Shown in pieces: positions 32,766 through 41,621 of a stretch of DNA of 64,000 bases (positions within the stretch are counted from its first letter, which is position 1; each line of letters begins with the position of its first letter). The translations under genes and the position numbers were made by a program. The notes beneath the pieces were generated by a model. It saw only the letters and a program-made list of their open reading frames with translations, was not told where the DNA came from and made no database searches. Where the stretch lies: positions 1,860,001 through 1,924,000 of the forward strand of contig CBDCCV010000002.1 in the NCBI GenBank assembly GCA_965215025.1, read 5' to 3'. This stretch comes from CBDCCV01 sp965215025. Lineage in GTDB: Bacteria > Bacteroidota > Rhodothermia > Rhodothermales > Salinibacteraceae.

Positions 32766-33161
32766 ATGAATATCCGCGACCTCAACATCGGCTCTAACCG
32801 TCCGGACCCGCGCCGCACGGACGCGGCCGGCAACGCCCGCAAGGCGGACGGCAACGAAAGCGCTGGCCACAGTGCTGGCACGGACCGTACCGGCGGCGCA
32901 TCAGAAGACCGCGTCGAGATCTCCAAGGCGGCTCGCGCGGCCTTGGCGCAGCGCCCCGACGCCGCTGACGCCGCCGTCCCCAGCGCCGTGCGCGAGGCGC
33001 TCAGCAACCAGCCCTCGACGCTCGACCCCGCGCGCAAGGCCGAGCTGCAGCAGCGCGTGGCCGACGGCTACTACCAGCAGGACGCCGTTGTCGAACAGGT
33101 GGCCGAGCGCCTGGCCGCCGACCTCGGCGCCGAGGCTTCGGACGAGGCCTCGCGCTCGTAG
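32766..33161 (+). CDS. flgM: Anti-sigma-28 factor FlgM
   Basis: 131 residues, somewhat longer than enterobacterial FlgM (97). The N-terminal half is disordered (Gly, Asn, Asp, Arg). The FlgM core is visible: DRVEISKAARAALAQ, then ARKAELQQRVADGYYQQDAV and VEQVAERLAADL, matching the sigma-binding helices. It holds FliA inactive until the hook is complete and is then exported. Transcribed from a late promoter, giving autoregulation. The fliA gene begins at 63689. Confidence 0.88.
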   Translation: MNIRDLNIGSNRPDPRRTDAAGNARKADGNESAGHSAGTDRTGGASEDRVEISKAARAALAQRPDAADAAVPSAVREALSNQPSTLDPARKAELQQRVADGYYQQDAVVEQVAERLAADLGAEASDEASRS

Positions 33162-33219
33162 CGCGTACGTATACCGATTTGAAATGAAAATATCGGGCTG
33201 AACCGTCTTCGGCCCTCGT

Positions 33220-33245
33220 TAGGGACATGGCGCGCCATGTCCCTA
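33220..33245. repeat. Perfect 26-base palindrome between flgM and the convergent regulator gene
   Basis: TAGGGACATGGCG followed by CGCCATGTCCCTA is perfectly symmetric. It lies between two convergent stop codons and could serve as a bidirectional transcription barrier. Member of the GTAGGG/CCCTAC-type family. Confidence 0.75.
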
Positions 33246-33262
33246 CGGTTTCGCCGGCGACG

Positions 33263-34735
33263 TTACACCGAGAAGCCCTCCGCGCGGTACTTCTTGAGCT
33301 TGTTGCGGATGGTGCGGGCGCTGATGCCCAGACGCTCAGCCGCGTTCTTCTGGTTGGTGTCCTCCTCGTCCAGCGCCTGCAGGATCATGTGGCGCTCCAT
33401 CTCCTCGATGGTCGTCACCTCGCCGTTGGCGATCTTCTCCCGCGCGGCGCCCGCTCCGGCGGGGTCGGTGGTCTTGGCGAAGAAGTCGTTGACGACGTCG
33501 GCCGTCTCGATGGTCTCGTTCTCGGCGGCGAGGACGACGCCGCGGTGCACCATGTTCTCAAGCTGGCGCACGTTGCCGGGCCACGTGTAGGCCTGCAGGC
33601 GATGCATCAGCTCCGGGGCGATGCGCTTGGGCGGCATCTCGTAGAGCGCGCAGTACTTCTCCACGAAGTGCTCGGCCAGGAGGGGGATGTCGGAGATGCG
33701 CTTGCGCAGCGGCGGGACGTTGAGCGGAAACACGGCCAGGCGGTGGTAGAGGTCGCCGCGGAAGAGGCCCTGCTCCACGGCGTCCTCGAGGTCGCGGTTG
33801 CTCGTGGCGATCACGCGCACGTCCACCTTCTGCTTTTTCGGAGCGCCGACCTTCTGGAACTCCTGCTCCTGCAAGACGCGCAGCAGCTTGGCCTGCACCT
33901 CGGGCGTGATCTCGGTCACCTCGTCCAGGAGCAGCGTCCCGCCGTCGGCCTGCGCGAAGGCGCCCTCCATGTCCTCGATGGCGCCGGTAAAGGCGCCCTT
34001 GCGGTGGCCGAAGAGGTGGCTCTCGACCAGCTCGCTGGGCAGGTTGGCGCAGTTGAGCGTGACGTACGGCGCGGCGGCGCGGCGGCTCGTCTCGTGGATG
34101 ACGCGCGCCATGATCTCCTTCCCCGTCCCGCTCTCGCCGTGCACGAAGACGGGCGCGCGGCTCTGGGCCACGCGCGGGAGCAAGCCTTTGATCTTCTGGA
34201 TGCTGGGGTGCTCCCCGATGTACTGCGCCAGCGCGTCGTCTGCATCCGTCCCGGACGCCTTCGGGCGGCGGGGCGGCGGAGCAGCAGCATCGGCGGCGGC
34301 TGGGGCGGCCTCTTCGGCCTGGCGCTTTGCTTCTATGTGCGTCCTGATGCGCTCGATCAGCTCCTCGGTGGCGAACGGCTTGGGGACGTAGTCCACCACG
34401 CCGCCCTTCATCGCGCGCACGGCGTGCTGCACGTTCGCGTGCGCCGTGATCATGATGACGCGCGTAGCCGGGTAGGTGCGGCGGATGTGCGCGAGCAGGT
34501 CGAGGCCGTCCAGCTCCGGCATCATGAAGTCGGTGAGCACGAGGTCGAAGGACTGCTGCTCGAGCAGCTCGATGGCGTGCACCCCGCTCGTGCTGCTCGT
34601 CATGCAGATGCCGTGGCGCGAGAACAGGCGCTGGAGCGCGCGGTGAAGCGCGCGGTTGTCATCGACGAACAGGATGTGCGGCTGCGCTTCGGTGTCGCAC
34701 GGGGCGCTGGAGGGCGGCTGTACTTCTTCGGGCAT
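33263..34735 (-). CDS. Sigma-54-dependent flagellar response regulator (FlrC/FleR type)
   Basis: 490 residues in NtrC order. Receiver domain: acidic pair Asp25/Asp26, phosphoacceptor Asp69 (VLTDFMMPELDG), Lys119. An Ala/Pro linker (140-162). AAA+ domain: Walker A GESGTGKE (200-207), the sigma-54-contacting loop GAFTGA (247-252), Walker B LLLDE (268-272). Fis-type helix-turn-helix at the end (AAERLGISARTIRNKLKKYR). It should remodel sigma-54 RNA polymerase and switch on hook-basal-body genes. Its kinase is encoded 84 bases upstream. Intact GAFTGA means sigma-54 activation is expected. Convergent with flgM. Confidence 0.93.
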   Translation of the reverse strand: MPEEVQPPSSAPCDTEAQPHILFVDDNRALHRALQRLFSRHGICMTSSTSGVHAIELLEQQSFDLVLTDFMMPELDGLDLLAHIRRTYPATRVIMITAHANVQHAVRAMKGGVVDYVPKPFATEELIERIRTHIEAKRQAEEAAPAAADAAAPPPRRPKASGTDADDALAQYIGEHPSIQKIKGLLPRVAQSRAPVFVHGESGTGKEIMARVIHETSRRAAAPYVTLNCANLPSELVESHLFGHRKGAFTGAIEDMEGAFAQADGGTLLLDEVTEITPEVQAKLLRVLQEQEFQKVGAPKKQKVDVRVIATSNRDLEDAVEQGLFRGDLYHRLAVFPLNVPPLRKRISDIPLLAEHFVEKYCALYEMPPKRIAPELMHRLQAYTWPGNVRQLENMVHRGVVLAAENETIETADVVNDFFAKTTDPAGAGAAREKIANGEVTTIEEMERHMILQALDEEDTNQKNAAERLGISARTIRNKLKKYRAEGFSV

Positions 34736-34819
34736 GGGGGCTCTCGGGGTTTTGCGTTGGTGCTAAAGGAGGTGCGCGATGGGCGCCGGGGCGCAAAAGC
34801 GCGGAACGGCCGGCGCGCG

Positions 34820-35572
34820 TCAGGGGGCGGGCGGCCAGTTCAGCGCCAGGGCGTCCTCGGCATGATGCGTGGGCAGGCGCAGCTCGAAGCAGGTGCCCGT
34901 GGCGGGGCTGTTGGCGGCCAGATGCAGCGTGCCGCCGTGCGCCTCGGCGATGCGGCGCGCAAGCGGCAGCCCCACGCCCAGGTTCTGCGCCTTCGTGGTG
35001 AAAAAGGGCCGGAACAGGTTTTCGACGGTCTCCTCTTCTTCGATGGCCTCTTCGTTCCACACGGCCAGGCACACGCGCTCCTCGTCGTCGAGGCGGGCGC
35101 GCAGCGCCACGGACGCGGGCGCCGCCGTGGCGTCGAGGGCGTTCTGCACGAGCACGATGAGCGCCTGCCGCAGCAGCACCGGGTCCGCGCTGATGGGCCG
35201 CTCGGCCAGCGGAGCCACGTCAAGCCGGATGCGCGGCGCGTCGGCCTCGCCGAAGAGCGGCGGGAGCGTCTGCGCAAACGCCTCCATGCGGACGGTTTGC
35301 AGCACCGGCTCGACGGCCTGACTGTAGCGCTTGAGGTCGGTCAGGATGCGCTCGATGTCCGCCGCCGCCTCGAAGACGCTCAGCGCCAGGGAGCGCTGGT
35401 CGTGCGTGCTGAGCGTGTCGATGAGCAGGTCCGCGTACGTCTCGATGGTGCTAACGAGGCCGCCCAGGTGGTGCGTCAGGATGTGCGCCAGGTCGGCCGG
35501 TTCGTCGGGGGCAGCTGCGTGCTCGGCCTGCGGGCAGGCGAGCGCGGCATCAAAGGAGAAGCGCTGAGGCAT
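34820..35572 (-). CDS. Cytoplasmic sensor histidine kinase (FlrB/FleS type)
   Basis: 250 residues, short, with no membrane segment and no recognisable PAS domain. The dimerisation helix carries HILTHHLGGLVSTIETYADL (phosphoacceptor probably His34). The ATPase domain has N box ALIVLVQNALDA (Asn144), FRPFFTTKAQNLGVGLPLAR, and GGTLHLAANSPATGTCFEL. It should phosphorylate the regulator encoded directly downstream. As in Vibrio FlrB or Campylobacter FlgS, a soluble kinase may read an assembly state of the export apparatus; that is inference. Start at MPQRFSFD chosen over an ATG 16 codons upstream. Confidence 0.87.
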   Translation of the reverse strand: MPQRFSFDAALACPQAEHAAAPDEPADLAHILTHHLGGLVSTIETYADLLIDTLSTHDQRSLALSVFEAAADIERILTDLKRYSQAVEPVLQTVRMEAFAQTLPPLFGEADAPRIRLDVAPLAERPISADPVLLRQALIVLVQNALDATAAPASVALRARLDDEERVCLAVWNEEAIEEEETVENLFRPFFTTKAQNLGVGLPLARRIAEAHGGTLHLAANSPATGTCFELRLPTHHAEDALALNWPPAP

Positions 35573-35991
35573 AGAGGCACAAGGGGTCTGGAAGCGTGAG
35601 GCGTGTGGAAAGGGCACCACGCGAGGTTGAAAAAACTACCGGGTCGCGGGAGAAAACTGTCCGTCTGCGCGCGTGCCGGCTCCGGTCATCTCCCCGCGAG
35701 GGACGGTTTGCAGAAGGCAGGACCGTTTTCGGCGCTGCTTTCGGCACCGGCCCTTAGCAAAACCAAAAAGCATTCCCGATTGGGCGCGACCGGCAACTCT
35801 TTCCCGCCGCCGCCGCACTTCTTTCCGCCCGTCGGCCCGTCGATCCGCCATCGAGACGCCTTTGAGCAGGCGCAGCGGCGGATGCCGCCGCTTCGGGAGG
35901 CCTGGCACAGAGGTTGGACCCCTACGCCGTGTCCAGCCGAACCCGGCCGCCACTGCCTCACTTGCCGCCGCCGTCTTCTGAAAGGCCTCTC
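35573..35991. other. Divergent control region between the kinase gene and flgB
   Basis: About 420 bases with no supported gene. Near 35797-35833 it carries a GCCGCACTTCTTT string that recurs before fliJ (43081-43095). The candidate sigma-54 promoter of flgB lies at 35903-35918. No sigma-28-type promoter is present on either strand. Binding sites for the regulator would be expected here but I cannot define them. Confidence 0.45.
35903..35918 (+). promoter_or_regulatory. Candidate sigma-54 promoter for flgB operon
   Basis: TGGCA, six bases, TTGGA, GG to GG ten bases apart. The flgB ATG is about 74 bases downstream. Same -12 variant (TTGG) as before flgF. Fits with the divergent sigma-54 regulator genes, but the motif is short and the DNA is G-rich. 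Confidence 0.5.
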
Positions 35992-36330
35992 ATGCAAACC
36001 GAAAAGCTCCGGCTCCTGCAAAACGCCATGCAGTCCTATCAATGGCGGCGGCGGGCGCTATCCAGCAACATCGCCAACCTCGACACGCCGGGCTACCAGC
36101 GCGTGTCGGTCTCCTTCGAGGAGCACCTGCAGGACGCCCGCCACGAGGTGCCGAGCCTGCGCCGCACCAGCGAGGTGAGCGCGCGCATGAACGTCGAGGA
36201 AGGGCCGCCCATCCTCGAAGACGAACTCATGGGCCTGGCCGACACGCAAATGCGCACGCAGCTCACCACGCGCGCCCTGCGCGAGCACTTCAAGCTCATG
36301 CGCACCGGCATCACCGGCCGCACGCAGTAA
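35992..36330 (+). CDS. flgB: Flagellar proximal rod protein FlgB
   Basis: 112 residues, typical. The rod signature is RRALSSNIANLDTPGYQRVS near the N-terminus; the C-terminal helix is TQMRTQLTTRALREHFKLMR. Forms the innermost rod ring with FlgC, FlgF and FliE. First gene of the long flgB-to-flgE cluster. Confidence 0.93.
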   Translation: MQTEKLRLLQNAMQSYQWRRRALSSNIANLDTPGYQRVSVSFEEHLQDARHEVPSLRRTSEVSARMNVEEGPPILEDELMGLADTQMRTQLTTRALREHFKLMRTGITGRTQ

Positions 36331-36398
36331 GCCTTAACGATTGACGAAGGACGGACGACTTCCTCTGCACCGCCTTTTTCTGCACCGCAACCCACGCC

Positions 36399-36899
36399 AT
36401 GATCCCGAAGAACCGCTTCTTCTCCGTTTTCCGCACCGCCGCGCGCGGGCTGGAGGCTCAGCGCATTGCCATGGGCGCCTCGGCGGAGAACCTCGCCAAC
36501 GCCAACACCTCGCGCACGGCCGACGGCACGCCCTACGCCGTCAAGCGCGCCACGCACGCCGTTGAAGAAGACGGCTACGCACGCTTCAGCAGCGTCCTCA
36601 GCCGCGCGCAGGGGGCGCTCCAGCGCCAGGACGGGCGCCACCTCGGCGGCTCCTCGCTGCGCCGACGCCTCCCCGAGGCCGAGCTTGGCCCCGTCACCGA
36701 GGTCGAGGAGGTCGAGCGCGAACGCCTCGAGTACGACCCCGACCACCCCGACGCCGACGCCGAGGGCTACGTGCACTACCCCGACATCAACGTCGTGGAA
36801 GAGATGTCGCGCATGGTCTCGGCCAACCGCGTCTACGAGGCCAACCTCACCTCCGTCAAGGCCGCCAAAGAGATGATCAAGCGCACGCTGGAGATCTGA
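36399..36899 (+). CDS. flgC: Flagellar proximal rod protein FlgC
   Basis: 166 residues. N-terminal GLEAQRIAMGASAENLANAN is the rod-protein signature; C-terminal YVHYPDINVVEEMSRMVSAN plus RVYEANLTSVKAAKEM is specific for FlgC. A little longer than enterobacterial FlgC (134) because of a charged segment in the middle. A half-copy of the GACGACGG-type repeat (GACGAAGGACGGACGAC, 36343-36359) lies in the flgB-flgC gap. Confidence 0.95.
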   Translation: MIPKNRFFSVFRTAARGLEAQRIAMGASAENLANANTSRTADGTPYAVKRATHAVEEDGYARFSSVLSRAQGALQRQDGRHLGGSSLRRRLPEAELGPVTEVEEVERERLEYDPDHPDADAEGYVHYPDINVVEEMSRMVSANRVYEANLTSVKAAKEMIKRTLEI

Positions 36900-36958
36900 C
36901 CGGTCCCTGCACGCGCCTGTAACGCTTTCCTTTTTTCGTACACCACGCCTTTTCGCAC

Positions 36959-37261
36959 ATGAGTTCCATCAACGCCTCCGGCGGCCGCGCCGCACGTTAC
37001 CAGCGCCTCGCCGCGCAGCAGACCGCCTCCGCGCAGCGCATCGCCGCCCCGCCGAACACGCGCGCGCCGCAGCAGACCGCGCAGGCCGCTTCTGCCAAAC
37101 CCGCGCAGGAAGCCGGTGACCTCTCCGCCCCTGAGCGCCAGATGATCTCGCAGCAGTTCCCCGAGACGCCGGACCTCTCGATGCGCCTCTACGGCCCCAG
37201 CCGCACGGCAGAGACCGTCCGCCCCGACGCCGTCGGCAGCCGCCTTGACGTGCAGGGCTGA
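36959..37261 (+). CDS. Uncharacterised small protein between flgC and fliE
   Basis: 100 residues; family not recognised. The first half is Ala/Gln/Arg-rich and probably disordered. The second half looks ordered and more conserved in style: LSAPERQMISQQFPETPDL, SMRLYGPSRTAETV, ending GSRLDVQG. No signal peptide or membrane segment. It lies between two rod genes with 59 and 47 bases on either side, so it is very likely co-transcribed with them. It might be an export substrate or an assembly factor for the rod/FliE junction; nothing in the sequence decides this. Confidence 0.7.
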   Translation: MSSINASGGRAARYQRLAAQQTASAQRIAAPPNTRAPQQTAQAASAKPAQEAGDLSAPERQMISQQFPETPDLSMRLYGPSRTAETVRPDAVGSRLDVQG

Positions 37262-37308
37262 TTTTCTTCTTAGCTCCGAACCCGCATCCCCCAACCTGAA
37301 CCCGCGCC

Positions 37309-37620
37309 ATGAACGTCGCTCAGCTACGCCGCCTTCAGCAGGCCGCGCCCGGCCGCACGGACCGCGGGCCGGCGCTGCCCACGCCGCGCCAAACGGATGG
37401 GCCGGGCTTTAAGGCCACGCTCGAAGAGGCCATCACCCGCGTGGACGACGCGCAGAAGTCCGCCGACGGGCAGATCGAGGCCTTCGTCGCCGGCGAGCAG
37501 GAGAACCTGCACGAGGTGATGATCTCGATGAACCAAGCCGAGCTGCACTTCAACCTGATGAACGAGGTGCGCAACAAGGCGCTGGAGACCTACCAAGAAC
37601 TCATGCGGATGCAGATTTGA
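37309..37620 (+). CDS. fliE: Flagellar hook-basal body complex protein FliE
   Basis: 103 residues. C-terminal two-helix FliE pattern: ALPTPRQTDGPGFKATLEEA, VDDAQKSADGQIEAFVAGEQ, LHEVMISMNQAELHFNLMNE and VRNKALETYQELMRMQI. FliE joins the MS ring to the rod. Followed by fliF after a gap filled by an inverted repeat. Confidence 0.95.
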   Translation: MNVAQLRRLQQAAPGRTDRGPALPTPRQTDGPGFKATLEEAITRVDDAQKSADGQIEAFVAGEQENLHEVMISMNQAELHFNLMNEVRNKALETYQELMRMQI

Positions 37621-37732
37621 GCGTAGGCATAGGAAACGAGGAGCCGAAGAGACGACGAACCGAAGCACACGTCGATTCCTCGTTTCCTCCATTCCCCTCG
37701 TCGTTCCCCGCGCGCTCTCCCGTACGCCTAGC
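37621..37732. repeat. Inverted repeat between fliE and fliF
   Basis: A perfect core pair GGAAACGAGGA (37632-37642) and TCCTCGTTTCC lies inside longer imperfect arms that begin with GCGTAGG and end near GTACGCC. It starts directly after the fliE stop codon and fills the gap before fliF. Confidence 0.65.
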
Positions 37733-37753
37733 ACCCCCGCCGCCTGAACCTCC

Positions 37754-39388
37754 ATGCCCCCCTTCCTCCAAAACATCCGCGGCTTCCTGGGCCGCCTGAC
37801 GCTGGCGCAACGCGCCATGCTGGGCCTGCTCGTCGTCGGCGGCGCGGCGCTCCTGGTGGGCGTGGCCTATTGGACGAGCCAGCCCGACTACGCGCTGCTC
37901 TTCGGCAACCTCGACTCGACCGACGCCAACAAGGTCGTTGAGGCGCTGCGCGAGGACGAGATCGCGTACGACCTGCGCGAGGGCGGCTCGGCTGTGTACG
38001 TCCCGCGCGCGAGCGTGTACGAGCTGCGGCTGCGCTTCGCCTCGGAGGGGCGCGTCTCGAAGGGGCAGATCGGCTACGAGCTGTTCGACCGGGGCACGCT
38101 CGGCATGACGGACTTCATGCAGAAGCTCAACCTCAAGCGCGCCCTCGAGGGCGAGCTTTCGCGCACGGTGGCGAGCATCCGGCAGGTCGAGCGCGCTCGC
38201 GTGCACCTGGTCATGCCCGAGCGCAGCCCCTTCCGCGACCAGCAGCAGCGCCCGAGCGCCTCGGTGGTGGTGCAGCGCGCTGGCTCGGCCGGCCTCTCGC
38301 AGGGCCAGATCGCCGGCATGACCGCCCTCGTCGCCGGCGCCGTCGAGGGGATGTCCTCGGCCGACGTGACCGTGCTCGACACCGACGGCACCATGCTCTC
38401 GGACCCGGACGCGGGCGACACCGACCTCACGCTCACCTCCACGCAGCTTGACATGCAGCGCTCCGTGGAAAAGCACCTGGCCGAGAGCGGGCAGTCCATG
38501 CTCGACGAGGTGCTCGGCCCCGGCAACGCCATCGTGCGCGTCTCGGCCACGCTCGACTTCAGCCGCACCGTCTCCGAGCGCAAGCTCGTGGACCCGGAGA
38601 GCGCCACGGTCATCTCCGAGGAGCGCCTCGAGGAAGAGGGCGAGGCCACCGGCACGGCCAACTCCACCGTGCGCAACTACGACCTGAGCCGCACCACCGA
38701 GCGCTCCGAGAAAAGCATCGGCGACGTGTCCTACCTCACCGTCTCGGTCATCCTCGACCAGCCCGAGGAGGCGGACGAGCAGGCCGGCGCCCCCGCCGAC
38801 GGCACCGTGCAGACGGCCAGCTTCACCGGCGGCGACCTGGCCGAGATCGAGTCGCTCGTCAAGAACGCCGTCGGCTTTAAGCCCGAGCGCGGGGACCGCT
38901 TCGCCATCCACCAGACGCGCTTTGACCAGAGCGCCGAGGACGAGATGGTCACGGCCCTGCGCGAGCAGGAGCAGAGCGAGCGCATCGAGCGCTACATCCG
39001 CTACGGCCTCATCGTGCTCGCGCTCTTGGCCGCGGCCTGGCTCGTGCGCTCGACCATGCGCCGCCTCACCACGCTCGGTCACAACGAGCCGCTCTGGCTC
39101 GAGCAGACGACGGACGACGACGAGGACGACCTCCTGCAGATCGGCAACGGCGACGACGACGAGGCCTTGCCGCAGGAGGAGCAGATGCAGCTCGTGGACG
39201 ACATGTATACCAGCAAGCTCTCCGAAGAGGCGAAGAGGCGCCTTAAAGCCAAGCACCTGATGTTCGAAGAGATCAAGAAGCAGGCGGACGAAAGCCCCGA
39301 CGAGACGGCCGCCCTCCTGCGCACGTGGCTGGCCGAGTCCCCCGCGCCCAGCAGCAGCCGCCCGGCCCAGGCCAAGCAGCCAGCCTAG
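37754..39388 (+). CDS. fliF: Flagellar MS-ring protein FliF
   Basis: 544 residues with two membrane helices (about 20-41 and 417-433) enclosing the large periplasmic domain. Family motifs are YALLFGNLDSTDANKVVEAL, GRVSKGQIGYELFD and LGMTDFMQKLNLKRALEGEL near the N-terminus. The C-terminal cytoplasmic tail, with RLKAKHLMFEEIKKQADESP, binds FliG. The MS ring is the assembly base of the flagellum and holds the export gate. The FliG gene starts 38 bases downstream. Confidence 0.97.
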   Translation: MPPFLQNIRGFLGRLTLAQRAMLGLLVVGGAALLVGVAYWTSQPDYALLFGNLDSTDANKVVEALREDEIAYDLREGGSAVYVPRASVYELRLRFASEGRVSKGQIGYELFDRGTLGMTDFMQKLNLKRALEGELSRTVASIRQVERARVHLVMPERSPFRDQQQRPSASVVVQRAGSAGLSQGQIAGMTALVAGAVEGMSSADVTVLDTDGTMLSDPDAGDTDLTLTSTQLDMQRSVEKHLAESGQSMLDEVLGPGNAIVRVSATLDFSRTVSERKLVDPESATVISEERLEEEGEATGTANSTVRNYDLSRTTERSEKSIGDVSYLTVSVILDQPEEADEQAGAPADGTVQTASFTGGDLAEIESLVKNAVGFKPERGDRFAIHQTRFDQSAEDEMVTALREQEQSERIERYIRYGLIVLALLAAAWLVRSTMRRLTTLGHNEPLWLEQTTDDDEDDLLQIGNGDDDEALPQEEQMQLVDDMYTSKLSEEAKRRLKAKHLMFEEIKKQADESPDETAALLRTWLAESPAPSSSRPAQAKQPA

Positions 39389-39426
39389 CCCCCCCTCGCT
39401 TCCGCACACCGTTTTCTCCCGCCCCC

Positions 39427-40488
39427 ATGAACGTCCCCGCCACCACGAAGAAAGTCGCTGCGCTCGACGCCTCCGCCCTGCCGGACGACACGAGCCAGAT
39501 GAGCGGCCCCCAGAAGGCCGCCACGCTGCTCATCGCCCTGGGCATCGAAACGGCCAGCGACGTCCTGAAGCTGCTCGACGACGAGGACGTCGAGGCCATC
39601 TCCATCGAGATCGCCCGCTTCCGCAACGTCGAGAGCGACCTGATCGAAGGCGTCCTAGCCGAGTACCGCGACATGGCCATGGCGCGCGACTACATCGCGC
39701 AGGGCGGCGTGCCCTATGCCCGCGAGGTCCTCAGCACCGCCCTCGGCCCCCACCGCGCCGACGAGATCATGATGCGCGTGGAGGCGGCCATGGAGGTCTC
39801 CGCCTTCCACCTCTTGCAGACCGTCGAGACGTCGCAGCTCACCAACTTCTTGCAGAAAGAGCACCCGCAGACGGCCGCGCTCATCCTGGCGCACCTCAAC
39901 CCGCGCAAAGCGGCCGACATCGTCTCCGGCCTCGACGAGGGGCTGCGCAGCGAGATCATGTACCGCCTCGCCACGATGGGCAAGACCTCGCCCGAGCTGC
40001 TCCAGGACATCGAAGACGTGATCCGCAACCAGCTCGGCTCCGTCTTCGGCGCCGAACTGAGCGCCACGGGCGGCGTCGAGCAGGTGGCCGAAATCCTCAA
40101 CGCCACGAGCCGCTCCTCCGAGCGCGCCATCATGGACTCGATCCGCGAGCGCTCCGACGCGCTCGCCGCCGACATCAAGAGCCTCATGTTCGTCTTCGAC
40201 GACCTCGTAAGCATCAGCGGGCGCGACATCCAGCGCCTCCTCATGGAGGTCGAGCAGCGCGACATCGCCCTGGCGCTCAAGGCCGTCTCCGAGAACCTCA
40301 AGGAGAAGATCCTGGGCAACGTCAGCGAGCGCGTGGCCGAGGGCCTGAAAGAAGAGATCGAGCTGTTGGGGCGCGTGCGCGTGCGCGACGTGGACGAGGC
40401 GCAGCGCCGCATTCTCGAAACCGCCCAGCGCCTCGAGGCCGAGGAGGAGATCGTGCTCGCGCGCGGCGGCGAAGAGGCCATGATCTGA
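39427..40488 (+). CDS. fliG: Flagellar motor switch protein FliG
   Basis: 353 residues. N-terminal FliF-binding domain (MSGPQKAATLLIALGIETAS), the middle-domain EHPQ motif (FLQKEHPQTAALILAHL), and the C-terminal torque helix region SLMFVFDDLVSISGRDIQ with conserved charged residues, followed by KILGNVSERVAEGLKEE. It transmits force between the MotA/MotB stator and the rotor. An in-frame extension upstream overlaps the end of fliF and is not conserved; MNVPATTKK is the likely start. Confidence 0.97.
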   Translation: MNVPATTKKVAALDASALPDDTSQMSGPQKAATLLIALGIETASDVLKLLDDEDVEAISIEIARFRNVESDLIEGVLAEYRDMAMARDYIAQGGVPYAREVLSTALGPHRADEIMMRVEAAMEVSAFHLLQTVETSQLTNFLQKEHPQTAALILAHLNPRKAADIVSGLDEGLRSEIMYRLATMGKTSPELLQDIEDVIRNQLGSVFGAELSATGGVEQVAEILNATSRSSERAIMDSIRERSDALAADIKSLMFVFDDLVSISGRDIQRLLMEVEQRDIALALKAVSENLKEKILGNVSERVAEGLKEEIELLGRVRVRDVDEAQRRILETAQRLEAEEEIVLARGGEEAMI

Positions 40489-40531
40489 CGCGCCCCGCCT
40501 CTCCCTTTCTCCCTTTCTCCCTCCCTCAACA

Positions 40532-41431
40532 ATGCCCACCGGCCGCGTCATCAAAAAGGACGACGCCGCACGCCGCGGCGTGGCGCCGCACGAGCCGCCC
40601 GCCTTCGAGGCCGAGCGCCGCCGCGACGCCCTCCCGGAAGCCCAGGCCGTTGCCGCCGATACCGCCGACGCCAACACCCCCTCTGCCGCACCGCCGACCG
40701 CACGACGCCGCGTCTTGCGCGGGGCCGAGGGCTACGTCGCCGCCGCACAGCCCTACGCCGTCGCCCCCCCGCTGCCCCCTCCCGATGCGCCCTCGGCCAG
40801 CACACCTCCACCCGAGGCCCCTCTGCCCGGCGAGGCCGACGATGAAAAGGCCGAGCCGCAGAAGAACCTCGAAACGCTCAAGACCGAGTGGGACGCCGAC
40901 TGGCAGAAGCGCCTGGACGCGGCCGTCGAAGCGGCCCGCGCCGCCGGCCACGCGGACGGCTACGCGCAGGCGCAGAACGAGCTACAGGCCGACTTCGAAG
41001 CGCAGCAGAAAGCCCTGGCGCAGGACGCCGCACAGCTTAAAACGCTGTGGACGGAGCACATCGAAGCCAGCAAGCCGCTGCTGGCCCGGCTCGCGCTGGA
41101 CCTGGCCGAGACGATCCTCGACGCCCCGCTCCCGAGCGCCGTCAAAGGCGCCTCCGAGCGCGCCATCACCGCCGCCGTCGAAGACCTCGCCGACGACCCG
41201 CCGTTGACCGTCCGCCTCCACCCCGTCGATCACATGCGCCTCCAGGAGGCCGGCGTCACCGAGCAGCTCAGCGCCGTGCACGCGGACCTGCGCTGGGACC
41301 CGGACCCCGACCTGCACGAGGGCGACTGGAGCGTCTCCTCGCCCTCCGGCCTCATCCGCCGCCTGCGCGAGGAGATCGCCCAGTCGCTCCACCGCCGCCT
41401 CCTCAGCGCGGACGGGGACGCCGAGACGTGA
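40532..41431 (+). CDS. fliH: Flagellar assembly protein FliH
   Basis: 299 residues. The first 115 are low in complexity (Ala, Pro, Glu), followed by a coiled coil typical of FliH (AARAAGHADGYAQAQNELQA) and a C-terminal globular domain (LALDLAETILDAPLPSAVKG, LTVRLHPVDHMRLQEAG, WSVSSPSGLIRRLREEI). It is the peripheral stalk and negative regulator of the export ATPase FliI. Order fliG-fliH-fliI-fliJ is the standard one. Confidence 0.92.
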   Translation: MPTGRVIKKDDAARRGVAPHEPPAFEAERRRDALPEAQAVAADTADANTPSAAPPTARRRVLRGAEGYVAAAQPYAVAPPLPPPDAPSASTPPPEAPLPGEADDEKAEPQKNLETLKTEWDADWQKRLDAAVEAARAAGHADGYAQAQNELQADFEAQQKALAQDAAQLKTLWTEHIEASKPLLARLALDLAETILDAPLPSAVKGASERAITAAVEDLADDPPLTVRLHPVDHMRLQEAGVTEQLSAVHADLRWDPDPDLHEGDWSVSSPSGLIRRLREEIAQSLHRRLLSADGDAET

Positions 41432-41440
41432 CACGAGCAG

Positions 41441-41610
41441 ACGCCCCCCCCTGGACAGGAGGGGTGCCGGTAGGCGGGGTAGTAGATGAGGAATGGCAAC
41501 ACGTTCGATCCGCTCTGCAAGCCCTCTTTTCCACCACCCCTGTATTCCCTCCTCCCGGTGCCGGGACAGGTTGTCCAGAAGGGGAATCCAACGTTCTAAT
41601 GGCTTCAACT
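41441..41610. repeat. G/C-block inverted repeat between fliH and fliI
   Basis: Pairs of short complementary blocks (CCTGGACAGGAGGGGTGCCGG near 41450, and CTCCCGGTGCCGGGACAGG further right; GGGGTAGTAGATGAGGAA with TTCCCTCCTCC-type sequence) fold over about 170 bases, filling the whole fliH-fliI gap. Same style as 29876-29965 and 58690-58850. Confidence 0.5.
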
Positions 41611-41621
41611 TTGCAACCCCC

